NCBI GenBank assembly: GCA_025174535.1 | Contig: JALBUN010000047.1 | Location: forward strand, 806,001-870,000 | Source of the DNA: Cantharellus purpuraceus | Lineage: Eukaryota > Basidiomycota > Agaricomycetes > Cantharellales > Hydnaceae | Length of the DNA stretch: 64,000 bases | Reading direction: 5' to 3' | Shown here: piece by piece, positions 50,516 through 64,000 of the stretch | Layout: every line of letters starts with the position of its first letter | Numbering within the stretch: the stretch's first letter is position 1 | Notes under the pieces: model-generated | Told to the model about the DNA's origin: nothing | Databases searched by the model: none | What the model saw: only the letters and a program-made list of their open reading frames with translations | Program-made: the position numbers and the translations under genes

Positions 50516-52890
50516 TTACGCCTTTACTTTAACCGCAGTGGTGGACATATCCACCGTCAGTGGGTCCTAATAAAACCGTCAGGCCTCGGTCATGCCAATG
50601 AGTTGGATCATCGCGTCGCACCTTTCCCGCCTTGATCTCAGAGGCTGAAGGCATGAGTCCCAGGCGCATAAGCTCAGAGCACTTCGTCGCAATCGGATCG
50701 GCTTGCATGCTGAAGTCAAACAAAACACAATGAGCCTTTGGCTCCCTTATGTAACAATGGCAGCGCACCTGGCGACAGCAAGAACCTTCTCGCCTTTGGT
50801 GTAATATGCAACAAACTGTTCAAATAATGGCGTGTTAATTTCAGATAAGCATGAGGGGTAACCTACCTTGAGCTCATCCGGATTGCCTTTAATGATGATG
50901 TCCTCGTGCCCTATACCATTACCCGCATAACGTAATTGCTGTCCCTCTAATCGCGATCTCGTCATAACACCTTCCACACCACAAAGAACCAGCCCACTCA
51001 CGTGCGCTCCAAAAGATCGGTATTTTTTCAAACGGCTTACCCCTTCCCATGATACTTCTCCCAATAGCCCTTCCATGATTCGAAGCAACATTCCAGTGTT
51101 CAATACGTCTCAATTCACCGGACGCACTATCAGGGTACGTCGCAATGTCACCCACGGCGTATATACCATCGAAGCCCGGAACGCGGAGGAACGCGTCTAC
51201 CTTGATACCTCCGTCCCGCTCGAGAGGAATTCCGCTGCTCTTTAGGAACCCCGTCGCTGGAGCGACACCGACACCAGCCACAACTGTGTCAGCTGGGAGA
51301 AACAGCCCACTTTCGAGCTCTACCCCTGAGGCCTGTGAAGGGTTCGATGCAGATGCGCGTATCTGTGAAACTTTAGCGGCGGGGTGGAACGTGATACCTT
51401 GTTTCTCGTGGTACTTTGGAGGGGAGGGTTAGCGTCTATATAATAAAGCGGAGTCAAGAACGTACTTTCTTGAGGCTCTTCCCTACTTCAACGCCAAGGA
51501 CGCGTTCAAAAGGGTAGTCTTCCATGGCGACGACATCGATCGAAGCGAGTTTTCGTTTAGAGACAGTGGCGACAAGTTCCATACTAATGAAAGAGCTGCC
51601 AACAACGACAAGGCGTTGGCCTTCTTGGAGGGCTAAACATTGCACATGAAGTATGCTTGTATGCAGTGGAATGAGATGGCTCACCAGCATCAATCTTCTG
51701 TGCGTCCTGTACGTGACGGAGCGTGTAAACGTTCTCCAGGCTGCCGCCAGGTATGGGCAAACGGCGAGGAACTCCGCCCATAGCAAGCACGACATTCTCG
51801 TACGTGACTTTCTCTCTACCCTCGACCTCGACATACTTTGCCTTGGGATCAATCGCTGTCACTGTCTAATATACTATTGAACATCCAACAACATGCAATC
51901 GTACACTCTCACGCACCACACCAGAACGGAAAGTAACTCCGAACTTGTTCTTAAGGTCGGAAGCTGAGCGCCACTCAAGCTTGCTAGCATCGGTTACAAG
52001 TCCTTTACTGAGCTTTGTTCTGTCAAAAGTAGGTGAGTTATTATATGCACTGAAAAGGCGAGCATTGCATGCCTATCAATAGGAGCATATGTTTCAGAAC
52101 TGAGCACTGTTATTGATTTCTCATATCCGTTCTTGTTACAATGTGAGACGGCTATGATAATATACTAAGGACACTCACGTACCTCGCGCAGACTCTCGAT
52201 GGCATATAGTGCGCCAGCACCACCTCCTACAATTACCACTCCAGGACCCTGCGTCGTATAACCTTGTGATTGTAGTGCAGGGAAACGCGACTTGTTCTCC
52301 CTCAGGGTATCCGACTGTTTTGCGGTGACATGAATCTTGCCGTCTGAAATTTCAGCTTTGAAAGAATGAAGAGCGTTGGGAGCGGGCGCATCCTCTGTAC
52401 TAAATTTAGTACATCGTCTATAGCGGAGCGTGTGACGCACCTATATCTCCGGTACAGACATTGAAGCATGCTGCCACATATATTTGACTTTGCAATATAT
52501 CAAGGCATGAAAGACCAACCTCCATGCCATGGGCTGTAAACCAAGTCAACACGGCAATGGGTCGCACGCGGAGATAAAAGCTGACCATACAACTCTTCCA
52601 TCGGCGGAGAGCGTGCCCTTCACAAGAGGCGCACCATAGTGAGTACAAAATGCACTTGTTGCGTGCACCTTGTCTCCCAGCCGCGAAAGAAGCACCTTTC
52701 CACCGTCGCCAAAGTCTACTTCCTTCCTAGGAATAGGTGTTAAGAGGATGACGTTTTCCCTGCGGAAACAAACTACTAACATCTGACCATCATGGAGGTC
52801 TTGCTCGTTGAGGGCGACGATGGTTTTGGTAGACATTCTAAAAAATCTTGTTCGATAAACTGCGAATAATTGCCGTCCAGCAAGGAGCAT
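50516..52890 (-). CDS. AIF/AIFM3-like oxidoreductase: Rieske ferredoxin domain plus FAD/NAD(P)-binding domains
   Basis: This flavoprotein has an N-terminal Rieske 2Fe-2S domain, the layout of AIFM3. The long start MLLAGRQLFAVYRTRFFR at 52890 looks like a mitochondrial presequence; an internal ATG at 52836 (MSTKTIVAL) would give a cytosolic form. Rieske ligands are FCTHYGAPL and, after splicing a 14-nt exon, VCPWHGACF. The FAD fold is VVIVGGGAGALYAIE and the NAD fold LVVVGSSFISMELVA; GIYAVGDIATYP is the second FAD motif. The C-terminus after the last intron reads DPLTVDMSTTAVKVKA with TAA at 50516-50518. Donor and acceptor partners are unknown; AIF proteins act in mitochondrial redox and cell death. 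Confidence 0.9.
52520..52533 (-). other. 14-nt microexon coding the second Rieske ligand box
   Basis: It is preceded by ggtttacag and followed by gttggt. With TG from the exon before and CA from the exon after it encodes C-PWHG-A, the Cys and His ligands of the 2Fe-2S cluster. Its neighbour exon is only 30 nt. Confidence 0.82.
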
Positions 52891-53678
52891 AAACCTGCAG
52901 ACTTCTTATATGCGTCATATGTCAGCATCTCTCGGGACTAGCGCCAAGATTGCCAAATGCGTGATCTCCCTGTGGTGTGACGTGACAAGGAGCGAGAACA
53001 TCTACTGCGGGATTCAGGGAAGGTCCCACACGGCAACCACCACCTGCGATTGCATAACCTGAGACCTTCATCAGCTCATTCACAACGGTGCCCTCCTCAA
53101 GACAAATGGTGCAACAACATGCTCAATCCTGGTGATGAGCACTTCCTTCCCTGATGTCCTCAGCATCCACAAAGAACTCTCTCCTCGACGCTCGGATCTC
53201 CACCATCACTGAAACTCGACCCATATCTGACTACTGAAATTCATCACATAACTGTAAACTATCTATAATAGCTACATGTTCGCCTAGACATTGAATCGGA
53301 TCGGAGTCCCCATCTGAGAGGATTCATCCGGATTTCACCGGAACCACGGGGTCACCTGTTTGGCCAATTCATCCAATAAAAATCAGTCCTAGAGGCGTTG
53401 AAAGAATGTTTGAGTCCGCGCTTGGCAAGATTATACCAGAAGTAATTAAAGAAGGCCCTGTCACAGCATTTGCGAGACGTCTATCAGACTGAAACAAATC
53501 CTTTGAATGCCTAGAAAAGTACATCGCAGGGCTGTCAGTGATTTTACAAAGATGAAGATAGAAACAAAAGTAGACATCAATGGAGGCTGTAGGTGTCAGT
53601 TGTTATGAGTGACAGTGCCGCGGAACCAAAACACACACAGGCCGAGCGTCTAACACCGAATAACACCTTGCTACTCGT
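52891..53678. promoter_or_regulatory. Divergent intergenic region, AIF-like and complex I subunit genes
   Basis: About 790 bp contain both promoters. No open frame of interest or clear motif was seen. Confidence 0.4.
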
Positions 53679-54019
53679 ATGGACGCAGAGAAGCTAGAGC
53701 AGCTCAAAGGTAAATGGCTACACCACCATCTCGTTTTCATTCATTGAAGTCTATACCAGCCACACGCGCGGAACGCGAACACATCATCCGCGAACAGTGG
53801 GTGAAAGCCATGGAGCTCCGCATTGTCCAGGAGCAGCTCTCAAAGTGCCAGAAGTCGGAGGGTGTAAACCATTATGAGAACTGCAAGGAGTGGTCCGAGA
53901 GGTATCTGAACATGTTGGAAGATAGTAAAGTGCGCGGTCTCGTCCTGACCGTGAACGTATTCTGACACCATACATCATGTACATCGCAGATCAAGGGATA
54001 CAAGAAAATAGATGTCTAA
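53679..54019 (+). CDS. Small complex I subunit, NDUFB10-like
   Basis: Three exons splice to about 76 residues: MDAEKLEQLK, then ATRAEREHIIREQWVKAMEL with LSKCQKSEGVNHYENCKEW, and finally IKGYKKIDV with TAA at 54017-54019. The pattern of two Cys separated by 11 residues (KCQKSEGVNHYENC), followed by SERYLNMLED and the KGYK end, resembles the fungal 12-kDa NDUFB10-type accessory subunit in the mitochondrial intermembrane space. No cleavable presequence is visible, usual for such proteins. The family call rests on motif memory only. Confidence 0.68.
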
Positions 54020-54141
54020 ACCTCCTTTGTTTAAGGGTAGTGTCACAGGGAAGAAAATCAAATGAACACAAAGCTACAACATTTCAGAGCTGAGAGCAAG
54101 TACCGAAAGAAAAGCGGAAACACACTAAACCGTCACAAATG

Positions 54142-58440
<4,299 letters not shown>

Positions 58441-58690
58441 TCTCCAACACTCTCCTCGCCGCAGTCGCCAACGTTGAGCTACTTAGAAAGATGACCCACC
58501 AGCGCCCCAGGCGGAGTTGCATAGGCGCCCGGACATCAAATTTCAAACGTCCCGGGGTGATTTACTGTCCTAGTTCACTCGTGTTCCGCATTGATGCTGA
58601 GATATAACTACACCGGAGTCCTGTAAATGCCCTAATCTCGCTTACGAAAGCCAGCTACCTTCACACAGCTCTCTCATCATAAACCTAAAG

Positions 58691-60563
58691 ATGAATGCGC
58701 CCCTCCTGCTGAACTACTTGAACTGGGCTACTAGCGCGCTCAATTTAGGTTTTAGAAAATTGAATAATCTTCCCCTGATCGAGTTGCTGCTCACCCTACT
58801 TGTTGTCCTTGTGACCTTGAGTTTGTGGTATTTCACACGACATGGAGGTGATATCTGCGAGGAAAAGAAAGAGCGGGGTCCAGGAGGTACTAATACCCGC
58901 AATCCTGTGCTCTATGCCAGCGCCTGACGTGCATCGGGTCTAGACTGGTCCCCGGTTTCTTTTAGATACCCAGAATTTGATGCATGGCATGACTTTGACA
59001 TCGACACCACTAAGCCGACCCCATATCGCCCGTTCCGGTCAGGATTTCTCTCAATCTTATACTACTGACCCATTTGGGCTGATTGTCATATGCTACTAGG
59101 TGGGGAGGTTATCCGATTAACATGGGCATTCGGCCCATGCCGTGGGACTCTTGGATAGAGCTAGATAAACAATACATTGAGCTCCTGCAGATCCGGAAAG
59201 CCAGGGTCGTCAGCCGGTGAGAGATTTGCTATATCCTATGACGTAATTTACAGTTCTGTGCTTTTCTCCAGTGGTGAGAAGGTCGTTTGTACGCTTCCAG
59301 GCGCAGAACGCGCCGCTATGGAAGTATGTACCGAACTAGCATCTTACCGTATGCCTCACTCTTTCACAGCTTTGTAATAATTCAAACCAACAGTGAGCCA
59401 GTAGCGAAGCGGTACCCTCGAGTGTTTCGAGTACGCCGCGCCAAGGACAATGGTGGTCTTGGTGAAGGGGACAGCATAGCGGGCAAAGACGCCGGTAGAG
59501 TAAAGATTATAGAGATTCTGCCAACGGGAGATACATGGGATCTAGATGTCGACGACCCAATGACGGTGGCTGGACTCCTTGCTGATGATCTTGCCATCAT
59601 GATGGAAGGTGCTGACGGGCGATATTATATGCGCGCTGGGAGCATCTGCGTTCCAGGTGCCTTTGTGCTTCACCTCGCTTTCTTTGACATCTTTAAACAT
59701 ATTTATAGGATCTTGGCGACTAATTGACAAGATCGGACTTCCTCTCGCCGACATTCATCTGAGGGGCAACGTCTATAAATATAAGGAAGTCCTGCAGTTT
59801 TCCATGGACAGGTGTGTGGTTCCGGCATTTGACAGGTGCCATGCTGACCTTGTGTGTTCGCAGGTTTTTTAGAAAGATGACCATCGAGAAAGCCGTCGTA
59901 AGAAATAACGTAAGTTTTCCTGTGTACGTTGGCATGTGAAGATGACATTCTCGCCAATAGTATTCCTTTCAGGTGGGAAATAGTTGCTTGAGCAGACAAC
60001 ATGAGGGTGAAGAAACCGCTGTGGTTTCAGATTGGGCCCGAACTCGCATGGTTAAGCAACCATCATGGCGATGAAGACCATTTTGACCAAGGGACGAAAA
60101 TCCCTCGCACAGACGCCGTCTTGGAATCCGTTTGGGACCCAGTAAAGCCAATTACTGAGTATGTTATTACTCACCTGTGTTAAGTTTTGAACTGTCGACA
60201 TATTCCTACCTTCAGCGTATCCCAAGTCTATTTCAGAAGCGAACGACAGACACTTCGGCGCATGCCAAAGACGGGGTGCATATGCTTTACCATCCGCACG
60301 TATCTACATCCTGTCACAGAGCTTGTCCGCGAACCTGGCGTGCCTGGCAGGCTTGCTTCCGCTATCAGAGTGAGTCGCATATGTATCAAATGATAATGTC
60401 TATTAAAGTAACTTCGTAGGGTTGGGACGAAGCTGTGGCCCACCGAAAAGAGAAAGACTTGTATGCAAACGTACTGCTACCATGGCTAGACGATCTACAC
60501 CGCGAACAGATCGACATTGGCATTATTGATACGAAGGATAGAACAAGCCGTTACCCCTACTGA
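58691..60563 (+). CDS. Membrane-anchored DUF3445 (heme-dependent oxidative N-demethylase-like) protein
   Basis: The start MNAPLLLNYLNWAT at 58691 is followed by one hydrophobic helix (LLLTLLVVLVTLSLWYFT). Later exons give RYPEFDAWHDFDID, then WGGYPINMGIRPMPWDSWIELD, typical of the DUF3445 N-terminus. KIIEILPTGDTWDLDVDDP, DDLAIMMEGADGRYYM, SWRLIDKIGLPLADIH and IGPELAWLSN follow. It ends IDTKDRTSRYPY with TGA at 60561-60563. Bacterial and fungal members are described as heme-dependent oxidative N-demethylases acting on small amines. The membrane anchor suggests an ER or secretory location. The substrate is unknown. Confidence 0.75.
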
Positions 60564-60699
60564 AGACTTATTAGGTGAGCTCTGGTATCGTATGTAAACA
60601 AAGACGTGTGCAAGGAACAAGTGTACGGGTATGTATAGTTGCGAAAACGCGAAACATCTGAACATCTGAGTGGACGCGTTGACAGCGCGCATCCTCCAT

Positions 60700-61916
60700 G
60701 CAACACAGAATAGCTGACCCAAGATCCCGGTTAACTCTTGTCCGACCTGAACAAAGAAATGTCAGCCTTGTGTATACCATGCAAGCGGGAATTATGACAT
60801 TGGTTGCCCGTTTTCGGACCTGAAGCGAAAAAAATGTCAACCTTGCCTGTACGGCGGCGGTGTTGATTGCACCGGTTACGCACTGGTGCACTGCTGTTTG
60901 CAACTTGTCGAACTCCACCCTGTATTTCCTCACTTCATCATCCCATTTGTGAGAACGGCTGAGCCCTTCATCGAGAATGAAGGCCTCCAGTTCGCGAATG
61001 AACTTTTCCAGGTTTTGGGAGTGGCTGACGGACCGCTCGGGTTCTCGAGTCCCACGCACGCGCACAAGAAATGACGAAATAATGGTGCCGAGAGCGCCCT
61101 GATAAAGGAGGTAAGCCCAGGACTCCTCACGAAGCACGAGTTGAACTCACGAGGGCGGACACGCCGATTTGAGCCTGGGCATAGTTGCAAGTCTAATCAG
61201 ACATCAAATTCACGAGAAATGCATAGCATACATGTCTGTTGCTGGTTGACGCTGACAATCCCGTGATCAAGGCTGGTGATACGACGTTATATACAAGAAA
61301 AGATAATTTGAAGTAGGCTTGAGAACACACCATTGGAAATAATTTGTGCAAACATGGCGCCATTTATCGCCATTCCAGCCCATTTCGCTGGGACACACAG
61401 GTACGCGTCATCAGCGCGTTTGATCAAGCAAAGAACAGCGTACCTCGCGTTTCATATTTGAGCTGCTCGGCCTTGGCGATTTCCAAGGTGCTCTGGAGCC
61501 TTTCCCCTACTGTTCGCTACGTGAACGCGCGTTAGGAAACTAACACGCATGAGACGCGGGGCACTCACGCGTTTCTCAGGCGGTCCTCCATTTTGCACGG
61601 GTACGATCCAGTTTATTGCCTGTTGTTCTTCCTCCACAGAAGCTGACTTGTAGTTGGCAGGGCTCTGATGTGTTGGCGACGCAACGATTTCTGCCCCCTC
61701 ATCGCCATGTGCGGCTGTATCGGCAATGTCAATCTCTTTATTGTAGCCATCAACTAACACTGGTTCCCTGAAACTTTGACGCAGTTGATTGAACGACGGG
61801 GATGTGGGAGCGTCAGCCGACTCGCTGGTCAAAGGGCGTTGGCCTGGCGTGTTGTGGACTGGGAGCAGGGGACCAGAGTCGGTGCCCGCCTGAGAGGAAC
61901 GATGGCTGACGTCCAT
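60700..61916 (-). CDS. Fungal SLATT-domain two-helix membrane protein
   Basis: The start is MDVSHRSSQAGTD (ATG 61914-61916) with a disordered Ser/Thr-rich N-terminus. After SVEEEQQAINWIVP and TVGERLQSTLEIAKAEQLKYE come two hydrophobic segments (AMFAQIISN-ALITGLSAST and IGVSAL-GALGTIISSFLV). The charged segment REPERSVSHSQNLEKFIREL and DEVRKYRVEFDKLQTAVHQC follows. The order fits the fungal SLATT family, small two-helix proteins whose prokaryotic relatives are predicted membrane effectors in defence systems. The stop codon is not resolved because the last intron is ambiguous. It converges on the DUF3445 gene. The family call is by motif memory. Confidence 0.7.
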
Positions 61917-63797
61917 GCTGCGCCGATCTCACCTATGCTGGGAGGAATAGAGTCGTGAATGTACAGAGGAAAGAAAATGCAACATGGTGCAGATTCCGAT
62001 CATATGAGTTATACCTGGCGGGTCGACGAGCGGACATGTCATTGAATTGAAGAATCTGCTTAATAAGGCTCACGGTTAAGGGGCAGTCGTGCGTGAGAGA
62101 GGTTCCTGTCAACTCAATTGTATATATCACGGACGTCCCTCTGGTCATGATCCCACCCCAGTCAGGCCATTCGCCTCGTAAGTCGCCGGCCCCCAAGAGC
62201 AAGAGCGGGGTGACTGAACTGCCATCGGCACGCAACCGTAGTACCCGACAAGCGAAAGGACTCAGATCGAGACTCCTTGCCTGAGTCAACAATTCATTTC
62301 AGCTAACGCCACACCAGAAAGTAAAGCTGTAATTGTACATATAAGTATTATATGCCACCACCTACCATACCGTGCGATTGTGGGGTACCCTTTCGATCAT
62401 CTCGCGTACCGTGCCCAGTAAATCCAACTCCGGCCGATACAACAATACTACAGAGTGACCATGCGAGCCAGAAAATATCCAAGACATTTGCGTGAGAGAA
62501 TCCAGCTGCATAGCTTGCAGCCAATGCCTTCAAGCAGATTAGTGCTCAGTGTACGCTATCGACAGTCTTGGCTCTCGGATCATTACGCTCGGCTTACACT
62601 GCTTTCGTCCAGGGGCTTCTACCCGAAACGGGAGCAAATAAACGCCGCAACCGCAAGCGTCGCCTTCTCTTTCGTTTCTTCAAGGAAGTTGTCTGTCAGG
62701 CGTGTTCTTCCAAAGATGATCTGAGGAGTATCCCAAACCCTGAGGATAGGGGCGACGTGCCAACAATGCGGTTCTGCTTTACTCATCTGGGAGGACAAGG
62801 TTTACGTGCGGGACTCCTTCCGCACTTGGCCAGCTATTCAATTCGGGTCGCGCCATGTTTGACAAAACCTGCCAACGCACTGAATGCTGCGCCAACTGAA
62901 GGCCAGACCGTTCCTCGATCCAGGCTGTCCCTGTAACTCAAATACAACCACATAGCGTTTGTTTGACTACCCGGAAACCCGGCCCACGCTTACACCACGC
63001 CAACGAAGAATCAGAAAAAAGGTTTATCGCCAAAGGAATTCTTGACTTTTGTCTACAGCGTAGTGTCTCAGGGTGGAGAAAGACTCTGCATCATGGCATC
63101 CTTTGTGTCTTCAAGTGGGCAGCCTCAAGCTGGGCGCAGTTTGATAACGCCAGCACGTGACTCGAGTGAGGCTTTGGACAACTGATATTATTGGGTAGAT
63201 CGAGATTTCAAGATTAACATCTATAATTCACGATACAACTACGCTCGCATGCATAAGGTTCATGCCTATATATTTATAAAGTATTGTGCATTATGGGCTC
63301 ACTTCTTGGCTGAGACGATCGTTCTGCCAGAGCCCGTGCACGAAGAGTATCAACTGTATTTATAAGGGTGATTTTCACTGTTATTATTCGCATACGTGGA
63401 TTCACTTTCACAGAACAGTTAATCACATTAAACGTTAATAATTCGTCTTCTGTGATGAATTGTGACATTGATCAATTATGTTTTTTTACCCCCCACTCTC
63501 TGCTCGTCACCAGAAGCGCGATTGGTGACAACATCCAACATACATCTTGCAAATACTTTCAACGACAAATAAGCACGATTACCCATAACAGCCCGCAACC
63601 CTGTGTGATATGGACATTGTACTTACATAGCAGCGAAATTTATGACGTATGCAACCAGTTTATGTTATGTGTGATGGTTGCATCGCTTCTAACAACCGAC
63701 TCGACTGTGTGAACGTCCACATCCTCATCATTCTAAACACCCTAAAAAAAAGTGTAGCTGCACAGACAGAAAGCAAAAGGACGTGTACATGCGTCAT
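61917..63797. other. Gap between the SLATT gene and the aspartic protease
   Basis: Several frames up to 122 codons exist (such as 62568-62936) but none shows a recognised domain or consistent exon chain. Bases 61,917-62,300 probably hold the SLATT promoter and 5' UTR. The right end contains the protease 3' UTR. Confidence 0.4.
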
Positions 63798-64000
63798 TTA
63801 GGCGAGCTTTGCCAAGGACAAAGTGTTCTTCTGAACGTTGGTCGAGAAATAGGCGTTCTTCAAGAACACATCTCCTACTAGCCACTGCTGAGCTCCACCG
63901 ATGTTACCGCCGGAAATACCAGAGGTACAGTTGCCAGTGGGGTTATTAGGGTCCACGGGAAGTGGCGCAATGTCACGGGGGTCAATGGCAACTATGTACG
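63798..64000 (-). CDS. Pepsin-like aspartic protease, C-terminal fragment (continues beyond the window)
   Basis: On the minus strand the last exon reads YIVAIDPRDIAPLPVDP, NCTSGISGGNIGG and WLVGDVFLKNAYFSTNV, ending NTLSLAKLA with TAA at 63798-63800. GDVFLKNAYF is the conserved C-terminal strand of family A1 proteases. The catalytic Asp motifs lie outside the window. Such enzymes are usually secreted or vacuolar in basidiomycetes. Confidence 0.75.
   Translation of the reverse strand, partial: YIVAIDPRDIAPLPVDPNNPTGNCTSGISGGNIGGAQQWLVGDVFLKNAYFSTNVQKNTLSLAKLA

Noticed and set aside
62568..62936. 122-codon plus-strand frame
   Set aside because: Composition and residues look random, and overlapping frames on the same strand are equally open.

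Overview
This window is nuclear DNA of a basidiomycete fungus, most likely a mushroom-forming agaricomycete. Genes are densely packed on both strands and cut by many introns of about 45-65 bp with GT...AG ends. Almost all recognisable products are conserved eukaryotic housekeeping proteins. I resolved the genes by splicing neighbouring open frames by eye, so product calls are firmer than exact exon ends.

Layout. 1-5.7 kb: a class A DnaJ co-chaperone (-), an NSUN5/Rcm1 rRNA methyltransferase (+) and the succinate dehydrogenase iron-sulfur subunit (-). 5.9-12.5 kb: a retrotransposon island with a short LTR, a decayed Ty3/gypsy pol, and two matching 1,418-bp LTRs facing each other as a long inverted repeat. 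13.4-24.4 kb: branchpoint-binding protein SF1/Msl5 (-), TFIIH helicase XPB/Ssl2 (+), a repeat-poor gap, a bZIP-like factor (-) and uracil-DNA glycosylase (-). 24.6-34.4 kb: dolichol kinase (+) and a GAF-containing hybrid histidine kinase (+). 34.7-43.4 kb: homocitrate synthase (-), a secreted GH92 alpha-mannosidase (-), a TRAP-alpha/Irc22 ER protein (-), HIT-zinc-finger Vps71 (+) and WD40 protein Swd2 (-). 44.5-64 kb: an alpha/beta hydrolase (+), a LAMMER kinase (-), a Rieske-AIF oxidoreductase (-), a small complex I subunit (+), a double-PHD MYST acetyltransferase (-), a membrane-anchored DUF3445 oxidase-like protein (+), a SLATT two-helix membrane protein (-) and the 3' end of an aspartic protease (-).

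I see no operon-like pathway cluster. Functional themes repeat: chromatin and transcription (XPB, Vps71, Swd2, MYST HAT, bZIP, SF1), ER and glycosylation (Sec59, TRAP-alpha, GH92) and mitochondrial redox (SDHB, AIF-like, complex I subunit). Many neighbours are divergent pairs with short shared promoters, the tightest leaving 79 bp between two start codons.

The most striking signal is splicing. Several genes carry microexons of 6-24 nt, some coding exactly for catalytic or cofactor-binding motifs: HPD of the J domain, the H-box of the histidine kinase and the second Rieske ligand box. One SDHB intron makes sense only as a GC-AG intron inside a cluster cysteine codon. The second notable signal is an LTR whose upstream part carries an array of TGACTCA motifs.
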